Source of the DNA: JACZST01 sp964195155
GTDB taxonomy: Bacteria; Actinomycetota; Acidimicrobiia; Spongiisociales; UBA5794
Assembly: GCA_964195155.1 (NCBI GenBank)
Contig: CAXMOP010000105.1
Location: 1 to 15,323, forward strand
Direction of reading: 5' to 3'
DNA: 15,323 nucleotides
Shown here one piece after another: positions 7,684-14,565 of the stretch (position 1 is its first letter; every line of letters begins with the position of its first letter). The notes beneath the pieces are model-generated. The model saw only the letters and a program-made list of their open reading frames with translations. It had not been told where the DNA came from and ran no database searches. The position numbers were made by a program, and so were the translations under genes.

Positions 7684-7852
7684 TTGCCTCCCCCTCAGGG
7701 GGAGGTGCCGAGCGTCAGCTAGGCGGAGGGGGTCAAAGCGTTATCGCGACCACGCCTTGACCCCCCTCCCCTCCCTCCGGTCGGGACTCCCCCCTGAGGG
7801 GGGAGGCAAAGAGAGGGCCGCGGCGCCGCGCCTCGACCGCCCTCCCCGCCTG
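7684..7852. repeat. Long palindromic repeat, copy 2 (about 169 bp)
   Basis: Near-identical to 7401-7568 over its whole length and in the same orientation. Visible differences are CAGCTAGG in place of CAGCGAGG with one inserted T, GCGACCACG in place of GCGATCACG, and GGAGGCAAAG in place of GGAGCAAAG. The outer arms TTGCCTCCCCCTCAGGGGGAG and CTCCCCCCTGAGGGGGGAGG pair closely, so the whole element can fold into one long branched hairpin. Confidence 0.85.
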
Positions 7853-7859
7853 GCGACCA

Positions 7860-7946
7860 CGCCTCCCTCCGGTCGGGACTCCCCCCTGAGGGGGGAGCAA
7901 AGAGAGGGCCGCGGCGCTACCGCTTGCGGGGGAGGCGAAGAGAGTG
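7860..7946. repeat. Right-half repeat fragment ending at a promoter
   Basis: This copy has only the right half (CGCCTCCCTCCGGTCGGGAC, the 19-base hairpin, GCAAAGAGAGGGCCGCGGCGC), then CTTGCGGGGGAGGCGAAGAGAGTG. That last piece closely matches the end of the 2588-2836 array (CTCCGCGGGGGAGACGAAGAGTG), tying the two repeat regions together. It ends just before the TAACCT box of the hydrolase gene. Confidence 0.75.
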
Positions 7947-7948
7947 CC

Positions 7949-7954
7949 TAACCT
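7949..7954 (+). promoter_or_regulatory. Candidate -10 element for the lipoprotein hydrolase
   Basis: TAACCT (TANNNT) lies 8 bases before the ATG at 7963 with no Shine-Dalgarno sequence between, which fits a leaderless mRNA. A TTGCGG at 7924-7929, inside the repeat end, is a possible -35 at a rather long 19-base spacing. Confidence 0.45.
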
Positions 7955-7962
7955 GCCACTCG

Positions 7963-8742
7963 ATGTTTCGTCGCATCGTTTTGCCGGTTGTGCTGTTCGC
8001 GCTCGTTGTGGCCGCGTGTGGTGAGTCGGCGCAAGTAGTACCCACCGAGACCCACCTTCAGGGGACTTTCAGGTCCGACCGGGGAACGATGCGCTATCTG
8101 GTGTGGCTACCCGACGGCTACGGCGATGACCGAGACAAGCAGTATCCGATGATCGTCTTCCTGCACGGGTCGGGCAGTCCCGAGTTCGACTCCGAGTTCG
8201 TGCTCAGCTTCGGGCTGCCGGCCGTCCTCGAGCTCGGCGAGCAGCCGGAGAACTTCGATTTCGTCGTCATCTCGCCACAAGCGGCACCGAACTCGGCCTG
8301 GTGGACCGACTTCCAGGTCGATATCGTCGACGAGCTCGTGGAACAGATGCAAGGCACCTATCTCGTCGACCCGGATCGCACCTACCTCACCGGCCTCTCG
8401 ATGGGCGGGTATGGGTCCTGGTACGTCGCAACCGCGTATCCGGAACGGTACGCCGCAATGGTGTCGACGTCGGGTAGCACCTATGGCGCGGCGGACCTCC
8501 CGCCCGAGGACTTCACTTGCCGGCTCAAGGATGTGCCCGTGTGGGGATTCCACGGTGAGACCGATTTCATTGCCGAGTACGACCTCGTCGAAGGGGCGGT
8601 GCGGGACTACGAAGCACTCTGCGGCACCACGGTCCAGTGGACCGCCTACCCCGACACCGGCCACCTCGGGGCCTACGAGCGGGCATACCGGGACCCGGCT
8701 CTCTACGACTGGATGCTGTCCCACACCCTGTCCGGTCGTTAG
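7963..8742 (+). CDS. Secreted lipoprotein alpha/beta-hydrolase (esterase / PHB-depolymerase-like)
   Basis: A 259-residue protein. The signal peptide MFRRIVLPVVLFALVVAAC has a lipobox (VAAC), giving lipidated Cys19 and an extracellular, membrane-anchored enzyme. The hydrolase core has FLHGSGS (oxyanion-hole region, about 67-73), the nucleophile elbow GLSMGGYG with Ser146, the acid in HGETDFIAEYD (Asp201), and His234 in DTGHLGAYE. This complete Ser-Asp-His triad matches the phospholipase/carboxylesterase and poly(3-hydroxybutyrate)-depolymerase-like group (LpqC-type). Substrate specificity cannot be read; candidates include acyl esters, feruloyl-type esters and short polyesters. ATG 7963 is chosen over in-frame upstream codons because it gives an exact signal peptide. 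The gene is monocistronic and faces the DUF2252 gene tail to tail. Confidence 0.88.
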   Translation: MFRRIVLPVVLFALVVAACGESAQVVPTETHLQGTFRSDRGTMRYLVWLPDGYGDDRDKQYPMIVFLHGSGSPEFDSEFVLSFGLPAVLELGEQPENFDFVVISPQAAPNSAWWTDFQVDIVDELVEQMQGTYLVDPDRTYLTGLSMGGYGSWYVATAYPERYAAMVSTSGSTYGAADLPPEDFTCRLKDVPVWGFHGETDFIAEYDLVEGAVRDYEALCGTTVQWTAYPDTGHLGAYERAYRDPALYDWMLSHTLSGR

Positions 8743-8831
8743 CAGACACGCGGATAGGTGATCGGCCGTCTTGACAGACCGAGTGCAGTGCTTCCCGCTC
8801 TTGCCGCTACGCGGCGGGCCGCTCGGGCCCC

Positions 8832-8888
8832 GGATCAGCGGATAGCTGTTCTCAGATCGTGGCGAGATCGTGCCCTATCCGCTGATCC
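8832..8888. terminator. Perfect 14-bp inverted repeat between convergent genes (candidate bidirectional terminator)
   Basis: GGATCAGCGGATAG (8832-8845) and CTATCCGCTGATCC (8875-8888) are exact reverse complements, separated by 29 bases. It lies 8 bases beyond the DUF2252 stop and 89 bases beyond the hydrolase stop. There is no T tract on either side, which is common for actinobacterial terminators. The loop contains the direct repeat AGATCGTG at 8854-8861 and 8865-8872 (11-base period), which would also suit a protein-binding site. The rest of the gap includes a small GCCGC-TAC-GCGGC hairpin at 8803-8815. Confidence 0.55.
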
Positions 8889-8896
8889 TCTTGGCA

Positions 8897-10270
8897 CTAC
8901 TCGTGAGCAGGGATACGGCCCTCATCGATGGCAAGCCTGAACTCGGTGTAATCGCGCTCGTTCTGGTCGGCGTAGGCCATGGCAAAGTCCCCAATGGCCT
9001 CGTCGAACACGGTGCTCGACCCGAGGTAGCCGGCAGTGATGGCGGCGTGCCCGGAGCGGGCATGGGCCCGAGCCAGGGTCCATCCACACAGCCTGGCGAA
9101 CCGGCCCAGCGCCTTCGGCGTCGCCGACTCGACGTCCGGCGACCCCTTCATGTCTTTGAGCTGGCGAACGTAGTAGTGCGTGTCGTTGATCTTGCTGTGC
9201 GTCCAGCCCAGGAAACTGTCGCTTGCGGCTTGCATCAGCACCTGGCCTTCCACCACTCGCTGCCCATGGTTTTCGTAGATGCTCGGCGCCAGGTGGTCCT
9301 CGAGGACCGATGGCGTTGCCTCCTTGATCTGAAGAAACAGCGGGTCCTCGGCGTCCCGGCCCTGGCCCAGAACGATCGCGGATCTCGTACCAACGCTGCC
9401 GACGCCAACGACCTTGATCGCGCCATCAACCCAGGTGTATCGACCCAAAAGCACCTGCATCGGGTCGGGTAGCGACTCGATGTACCCGTTGAAGCCATCG
9501 TCCGCCATCTGCTGCGCCTCTTCTCTCCTACCGGGGTGCGTGATGTCGCGAAAGGGCACGATCAGCGGGGGCTGGGCCACGATCCGATATACGCCGTCGA
9601 CCTCCTCGGTGAGTTTGCCGAGCGCATGCAGGCTGTCCTTGGTCCGCGCCTTCTTGACCGCCTTCTTCGACCGCTTCTGCTCTTGCTTTGTCTTCTCGAG
9701 GGCGAACGCCTTGTTGATCGATTTCACCGGCAGGTGCGAGTACCAGGCATCGAGGTATCCCATGGCAGCGAACGAGCCCACCGCGGTTCGATATGCCGTC
9801 GCCGCCTCGACAGCAAGATGGCGTTCGACGTCGAAGTAGCCACGATGTCTGGCAGCAATGACGAAGCTGGCCGCCAGCCTTTTGACATCCCACTCCCAGG
9901 GACCGGGCAGCGTCTCGTCGAAATCGTTGAGGTCAAAGACCAGCTTTCGTTCGGGTGAGCCGTACATTCCGAAGTTGGAGAGATGCGCATCCCCGCAGAT
10001 CTGTGCGGTGATGCCGGTCCTCGGCGTCGAGGCAAGATCCATCGCCATCAGCTTCGCCGCCCCCCGATAGAACGCGAAGGGCGACAGGGACATCCGCCAA
10101 TGCCTGAGCGGCACCAGCCATTGCAGGCGATCGACGTTCTGGCTGGTGATGACTTCCACGGGATCGGAGCGATCGGGTTGCGGCGACCATTCCCCATGGC
10201 TGCGCCGCGGCACCGTCCCTCGCTTCGCTTTGCCTTCGGCAGCGTGGGCGGTGCGGGCGTCGGAAGTCAT
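8897..10270 (-). CDS. DUF2252 family protein (kinase-like fold)
   Basis: A 457-residue protein, normal for the family. Hallmarks are SPFAFYRGAAKLMAMDL (about 63-79), ICGDAHLSNFG (91-101), VFDLNDFDETLPGPWEWDVKRLAAS (111-135), and the late GWTLARAHARSGHA with Tyr-Ala-Asp-Gln-Asn-Glu-Arg-Asp-Tyr near the C-terminus. The GDAHLSN and DLNDFDE blocks look like the catalytic HxDxxxxN and metal-binding Asp motifs of aminoglycoside-phosphotransferase-like kinases; DUF2252 proteins have no established substrate. A strongly basic insertion (193-211, KTKQEQKRSKKAVKKARTK) interrupts the middle and could bind nucleic acid or membrane. It begins 2 bases after the stop of the upstream lipoprotein gene, so the two form an operon. 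It has no signal peptide; cytoplasmic. Confidence 0.9.
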   Translation of the reverse strand: MTSDARTAHAAEGKAKRGTVPRRSHGEWSPQPDRSDPVEVITSQNVDRLQWLVPLRHWRMSLSPFAFYRGAAKLMAMDLASTPRTGITAQICGDAHLSNFGMYGSPERKLVFDLNDFDETLPGPWEWDVKRLAASFVIAARHRGYFDVERHLAVEAATAYRTAVGSFAAMGYLDAWYSHLPVKSINKAFALEKTKQEQKRSKKAVKKARTKDSLHALGKLTEEVDGVYRIVAQPPLIVPFRDITHPGRREEAQQMADDGFNGYIESLPDPMQVLLGRYTWVDGAIKVVGVGSVGTRSAIVLGQGRDAEDPLFLQIKEATPSVLEDHLAPSIYENHGQRVVEGQVLMQAASDSFLGWTHSKINDTHYYVRQLKDMKGSPDVESATPKALGRFARLCGWTLARAHARSGHAAITAGYLGSSTVFDEAIGDFAMAYADQNERDYTEFRLAIDEGRIPAHE

Positions 10271-10272
10271 CG

Positions 10273-10773
10273 CTACGGCCGGAACGGCTGCTGTGGGAGC
10301 AGTGGCAGCGGCTCCTCATCATCGAAATAGATCGCCCCGGCGCAGCTTTGAGCGGCCTCGCCGGCGGCGTCCTCCGATACCCCGATGATCGTGAGGGCTG
10401 CGGTGGTGGACTGGCCCGGATCGATGGACGTCAAGGTCTGCGGCCCCGTCAGGTCGTGGCTGAGCCCGACCACCCGCAGGTAGATCTGCTGGTCGAAGAC
10501 CTCCGATGGCGAGACGATGAAGGCGATGGTGCCGGTGCGCAACGGCTCGTCGAGGATCGGGTCACACGCCAGAGCGAGCTCGTATGCGTGTGCCCCCTGA
10601 TCCCACGCGCCGGACGGGAAGTCGTGGGTGAACAGCACTGCCCATGCTCCGGATGCGCTGTTGTCCGGCACCGCGGCTGGGGGCAGATCGATGCCCTCGA
10701 GGGGCTCTTCGCTCGAACAGGCCGTCATCCCGAGAGCGATGACAGCGATCAAGAAGCTGATGCGACGAAACAT
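10273..10773 (-). CDS. Small secreted lipoprotein of unknown function
   Basis: A 166-residue protein with signal peptide MFRRISFLIAVIALGMTAC and lipobox MTAC (Cys19 lipidated), followed by the usual SSEE tether. The mature part is acidic and beta-rich, without a domain I recognise. Visible segments are SGAWAVLFTHDFPSGAW, LALACDPILDEPLRTG and IYLRVVGLSHDLTGPQT. Two Cys residues beyond the lipid anchor (in LACDP and QSCAG) could form a disulfide. The first five residues match those of the lipoprotein hydrolase at 7963 (MFRRI). It is the first gene of a two-gene operon with the DUF2252 gene; the functional link is unknown. Confidence 0.85.
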   Translation of the reverse strand: MFRRISFLIAVIALGMTACSSEEPLEGIDLPPAAVPDNSASGAWAVLFTHDFPSGAWDQGAHAYELALACDPILDEPLRTGTIAFIVSPSEVFDQQIYLRVVGLSHDLTGPQTLTSIDPGQSTTAALTIIGVSEDAAGEAAQSCAGAIYFDDEEPLPLLPQQPFRP

Positions 10774-10780
10774 CCAGCGG

Positions 10781-10786
10781 AGACTA
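10781..10786 (-). promoter_or_regulatory. Candidate -10 element for the lipoprotein/DUF2252 operon
   Basis: On the minus strand the hexamer is TAGTCT (TANNNT), 7 bases before the ATG at 10773, with no ribosome binding site in between. It indicates a leaderless transcript starting in the 81-base gap after the cyclase-like gene, so this operon need not depend on readthrough. Confidence 0.45.
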
Positions 10787-10854
10787 CTTCTTGCCTCAGG
10801 TCCTAGGCCAAAAGAACAGCGACCCGTGACTCGCGACTCGCGACCGCGACTCGC

Positions 10855-13800
10855 TCAGCTCACCGTCAGGAACGGTGGAAGGTTGACGATGCCGAGGCGG
10901 TCCATGATCTCATCGCGACGTGCGGCGGCCTCGTCATCCCCGTACAGCGTGGCGAGAGCGTCCGAGACCAGCGCTTCCTCGAGGGCCGCCGGCGCGGCAT
11001 GCGCCGCCTCGAACGCCTCCCGCAGCTGGACGTGGCCCTCCCCGCTCTTGCCGATCCACACCAAGGCCACCCCGCGGACTCGTTGCAGACCGAGATGCAC
11101 CAGTTCGGTCCCTTCGACGTCTTCGATGGCCTCGATCGCCTTCTCGGCGGTCGCCAGAGCCTCCTCGACGTCGCCGGCCAGCAGGTGCGCTTCTGCCTGG
11201 GCGAGGCGACTCTCGAGCGCCTCGCGGTCGGCCCCGAGGTCCTCGAACCGTGCTCGGGCCATCTCGAGCATGCCGAGCGCCAACACGGTGTTGCCACGCC
11301 TGGCGTCGATATCGGCCGTCTTCATCGTCGACCGTGCCGCAACCGCGGACGAGATGACCACCCGGGACGCGATCCGAACTCGCTCGAGCGCTACCGCTGC
11401 GTCGTCGAGCTTCCCCTGGTCGAGCAACACCACGGCGGTGTAGTAGGAAGCCATCGCCGCGCCGATGACGTCACCGGCGAGCTCTCGATGCTTGGCGTTT
11501 CGATCCTGATATCCGAGAGCCTCACCGTACGCGCCGCGCCGATACGCATCAACGCCGAGGTGGCCGAAGGCCCTCGCTTGCATCAGGTGGTCGCCACTCT
11601 GCTCGAATATTTCCAGCGCCTGCTCAACGTCATCCAAGCCGGCTCCGGGCTCGAGGCGGGATCGCGCTCTGCCGATGAGGAGGTAGGCACGACCAAGGGT
11701 GTCTTCGTCACCGACGCGGCTTGCTTGTGAAACGGCGCGCTCGCCGCGCTCGATGGCATCGCCGTACTTCGCCTGGGAGAACCGCACCGTGGCGTACCGA
11801 TACTCGAGCGGGGCGTGATCGCCAGGACCCGATCGCTTGGGAAGGGACTTGATGGCGGTGGTCAGCATGCGGAGGGCTGCCGGGTACCGGCCCTCCCGTT
11901 CCCGCATCGCTGCCCGCTTGCCAAGCAGCCGCGCCTTGTCCCGATTCGCCCGAAATCCTCCGGATGCGGCGACAAAGGCCCGGTCGGCTTCCTCGTAGCG
12001 ACCGGCTCGAACCCACGCGTCACCGAGCAGCTCTGCGGTCTCGGCAGCGTCCTTTTTGGTCGCTTCCACATGGTCAGAAGATTGGAGGGCCATCTCGAGC
12101 AGCGTGGCGGCCTCGGTGAACGCGCCGCGTTCCCATGCGACCGAAGCGGCGAGTCGACTTCGCTTCCACACCTCGGAGTGATTTCCGGAACGGTGGAAGT
12201 GAAGGATCGCGGAAGCCGATGCGGGGGTGGCCTCGACAAGACCCGCTGCGACCGCCTCGTGGAAGGCACGACGCTGCGACCCAGAGAGTCCGGCACGAAG
12301 TGCGTCGCGCGCCGATCCGTGGCGGAAACGGAGCCGGCCTGCCGGCGCGGGCTCGATGAAGTCATCGAGTGTCGCCCAATCAACACCGACCAACAGGTCT
12401 CCCGCCTCATCGGGGGCAAAGTCACCGCCAAAGACCGACGCCTGTTGCAGCGTTGTGCGCGGTGCGGAGGCGAGCCGGTCGACTCGGGCTTCGACTGCAG
12501 CTTCGAGATCCCGCGGCATCGAGTCCGAGTGACCCTCGCCATCCGCAAGCAGCTCCAACAACATCGGGTTCCCTTCCGCCAGCTGGATCATTGCGTTCAA
12601 TGTGTTCATCGGGACCGGATCGTCCCGCCGCAGCTCGATGAGCAGGGCGCGTGCCGCTCCCGGCGCAAGCGGGCCGAGCTCGATGACCGTGGCGCGTCCG
12701 AGATCACCGCTCGGAGCCTGACCGAAGACGGAAGGTCGCCTGGTTGACACCAGTAGGCAGGGGAGATCGGCGCCGCCGAACACGAACGACAGCAAGTCGG
12801 CCGAGGAGGCGTCCATCCAGTGGGCGTCCTCGATGCTCACCACGAGCGGTTCCTGGATGAGCCACGAGATGAGCTGCGAAACCGCTGCGAATGTTCGCTG
12901 CTGGCGGCAGCGGTCGGACAGCGCTCGCACAGCCTTGGTCATCTTGACGCTGGCCCCGATCACGTCGGCCAATAGGGGCAGCCAGGGTTCCAGGTATGGG
13001 GTCAGCTCCCGAACACGGGCCCGGAGCAGCACACCGACGCGCTTTGGATCTTCGTTTTCGCCGATGCCCATCGTGGCCCGCAACAGCTTGGACGCGGAGC
13101 GGTATGGATCGCACTGCTCGTACTGGTCGCAATGAATCTCGACGGTCCTGAGCTCACTGTCTCGCAGTGTCTCGTCGAGCAGGCGAGACTTGCCGATGCC
13201 CGCGTCGCCGACGATGTCAATCACACCACCCCGGCCTTGGGCGAGGGTGGCGATCGATCGGGCGAGGATCCCCCGCTCCTGGGATCTGCCGACGAAGCCG
13301 GCGCCCCCTCGATCGGAATCCAGCTCCGGCCCCACGGTCACGGGCACCACCTGCGAGTCGATGCCACTGAATGTCATGGGCTCCCACTCGCTGACGGCAT
13401 AGCGAGTGGTGGCGCGATCGACCGTGCGGTGGGTGGTCAGGATCTCGCCTGGAGATGCGCTGGCGGCCAGCCGCCCCGCCAGATCAACGGTTTCACCGAG
13501 AACGGTGAAACTTCGCCGTTGTTGTCCACCAATGGACCCGGCGATGATCGGCCCGGTCGCGATGCCGAAGCGAACCGCAAGCGGCGGCTCGGCCGCGAGG
13601 GCCGCAACCGCGGCTTGAAACATCCGCTCCTCGCCGTCATCGCTCGCGTCCGGCAGACCAGCGGCGAGGAGCAGCGTCCCGCCGCCACGGGCAACCCCGT
13701 TGCCGATGACCGTGATCTCGAAAGCCGCAGCGGCACGTTGTACCGCGTCGACGACTGCGTCGACCTGCTGCGCCGCCCGCGCCGGGTTGCGCTGGAGTGC

Positions 13801-14463
13801 TCGGTCGACGCCGGAGAAAACGGCGTATCCGATGACTGAGGTCCCGCTCGTGGGCTCGTTGCGGTCGCTGTTGATCACACGCTGAATCGAGGCGGCGAGG
13901 AAATCCGCAGCCGGCCACCCGACTGCGCGGCCGTGGGTAGCCATCCCACTGCGGTCAACACGTTCGGCGCGGGTGTCGCCGGCTCCGGCGGTCGCAGCGA
14001 GCTCGATGGCCCTGGTGACCGTCGGGCCGATTGAGATCAAGTGTCGGGGATCCTCGCCCGAGGTGACGAGGTGAACCAACCCCGACGCTATCCCCGCAGC
14101 CATCGTGACCTGCCGTTCGCCCGCTCCGAGGGCAGTGCCGTCGAGTGCGTCGTGCATGGCATGAACGGCGTTGATCGCCCGTCCTTGGCGGCCGTCACCG
14201 GTGAACAGCACGCTCAGCGAGCTTTCACCGAATGCCAGAACGTCGCCACCGTGTGCGTACGCCGTACCGGACAACTCCCGGAATGCCGAAGCAACGACTT
14301 CTGTAGCCTCGCTGACCTGCCCGTTGCTCCTCGCCCCGGCATCGTCGTGCGCCGGGGTCAACCCAGACAGCCGACAGAAGACAAAGGACCCTGCCGCGAC
14401 ACGCGACCCGGCCCACGGCTCGTCGAGCAGTCGCGGCACATAGGGAGAGTATTGATTGAGCAT
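10855..14463 (-). CDS. Degenerate tandem-cyclase / STAND ATPase / TPR protein (paralogue of the left-edge gene)
   Basis: A 1202-residue protein from ATG 14463; a TTG four codons upstream (14475) is an alternative start. Cyclase-like domain 1 (about 20-185) has FCRLSGLT, with Arg31 where the metal Asp should be, and FGESS with Glu80 for the second Asp. Domain 2 (about 207-370) has YAVFSGVD (Val215 for Asp) and RRSFTVLGETVDLAGRL with Asp327 for Asn, keeping Arg331. The ATPase module is intact: GDAGIGKS (419-426), VVSIEDAHW (Glu545, Asp546) and GNPMLLELL. The last 400 or so residues are TPR-like helical pairs (AWVRAGRYEEADRAF, REREGRYPAALRMLTTA, VDAYRRGAYGEALGYQ, HLLAGDVEEALATAEKAIEAI). cAMP synthesis looks unlikely. 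The best inference is an ATP-driven sensor/regulator that kept the cyclase folds as scaffolding. It lies 90 bases after the SpoIIAA-like gene. Confidence 0.93.
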   Translation of the reverse strand: MLNQYSPYVPRLLDEPWAGSRVAAGSFVFCRLSGLTPAHDDAGARSNGQVSEATEVVASAFRELSGTAYAHGGDVLAFGESSLSVLFTGDGRQGRAINAVHAMHDALDGTALGAGERQVTMAAGIASGLVHLVTSGEDPRHLISIGPTVTRAIELAATAGAGDTRAERVDRSGMATHGRAVGWPAADFLAASIQRVINSDRNEPTSGTSVIGYAVFSGVDRALQRNPARAAQQVDAVVDAVQRAAAAFEITVIGNGVARGGGTLLLAAGLPDASDDGEERMFQAAVAALAAEPPLAVRFGIATGPIIAGSIGGQQRRSFTVLGETVDLAGRLAASASPGEILTTHRTVDRATTRYAVSEWEPMTFSGIDSQVVPVTVGPELDSDRGGAGFVGRSQERGILARSIATLAQGRGGVIDIVGDAGIGKSRLLDETLRDSELRTVEIHCDQYEQCDPYRSASKLLRATMGIGENEDPKRVGVLLRARVRELTPYLEPWLPLLADVIGASVKMTKAVRALSDRCRQQRTFAAVSQLISWLIQEPLVVSIEDAHWMDASSADLLSFVFGGADLPCLLVSTRRPSVFGQAPSGDLGRATVIELGPLAPGAARALLIELRRDDPVPMNTLNAMIQLAEGNPMLLELLADGEGHSDSMPRDLEAAVEARVDRLASAPRTTLQQASVFGGDFAPDEAGDLLVGVDWATLDDFIEPAPAGRLRFRHGSARDALRAGLSGSQRRAFHEAVAAGLVEATPASASAILHFHRSGNHSEVWKRSRLAASVAWERGAFTEAATLLEMALQSSDHVEATKKDAAETAELLGDAWVRAGRYEEADRAFVAASGGFRANRDKARLLGKRAAMREREGRYPAALRMLTTAIKSLPKRSGPGDHAPLEYRYATVRFSQAKYGDAIERGERAVSQASRVGDEDTLGRAYLLIGRARSRLEPGAGLDDVEQALEIFEQSGDHLMQARAFGHLGVDAYRRGAYGEALGYQDRNAKHRELAGDVIGAAMASYYTAVVLLDQGKLDDAAVALERVRIASRVVISSAVAARSTMKTADIDARRGNTVLALGMLEMARARFEDLGADREALESRLAQAEAHLLAGDVEEALATAEKAIEAIEDVEGTELVHLGLQRVRGVALVWIGKSGEGHVQLREAFEAAHAAPAALEEALVSDALATLYGDDEAAARRDEIMDRLGIVNLPPFLTVS

Positions 14464-14512
14464 GGGAGTTCCCAAGGCTCAATCGGTCGAGAAGGCGTGC
14501 GCCCTAAGGAAC

Positions 14513-14529
14513 TCGTTGCCCTCCAGGGC
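14513..14529. repeat. 17-bp exact direct repeat, intergenic copy
   Basis: TCGTTGCCCTCCAGGGC here is identical to 14801-14817 inside the SpoIIAA-like gene and is in the same orientation. It contains a small GCCCT-CC-AGGGC hairpin. Read on the minus strand in the SpoIIAA-like frame, both copies encode ALEGN followed by an acidic residue. Confidence 0.7.
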
Positions 14530-14545
14530 TCTCGGATCGCCGATA

Positions 14546-14565
14546 GAGCCGACCTAGGTCGGCTC
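14546..14565 (-). terminator. 20-bp perfect palindrome over the SpoIIAA-like stop codon (candidate terminator)
   Basis: GAGCCGACCTAGGTCGGCTC is fully self-complementary and includes the TAG stop at 14554-14556. In RNA it would fold as an 8-bp GC-rich stem with a CUAG loop, without a following U tract. It could attenuate transcription into the downstream cyclase-like gene or be a protein-binding site. Confidence 0.45.

Noticed and set aside
7293..7951. Open frames of 66-110 codons through the 7.4-7.95 kb repeats
   Set aside because: Composition follows the repeat units (PPPSGGG-type strings) and the same peptide recurs in each copy; not genes.
8771..8776. TTGACA as a -35 element
   Set aside because: No TANNNT hexamer at 16-18 bases downstream and no gene starts on the plus strand in this convergent gap.
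8870..9472. 200-codon plus-strand frame opposite the DUF2252 gene
   Set aside because: Antisense to a protein with clear family motifs; its own translation has no recognisable domain.
10774..10854. Terminator in the GC-rich GACTCGCGACTCGCGACCGCGACTCGC stretch after the cyclase-like gene
   Set aside because: Only a 5-bp stem (TCGCG-ACT-CGCGA) is formed and the TTCTTTT on the minus strand is about 20 bases away; too weak to call.
14464..14475. TTG start four codons upstream for the cyclase-like gene
   Set aside because: No ribosome binding site favours it, and ATG 14463 is the commoner codon; kept only as an alternative.
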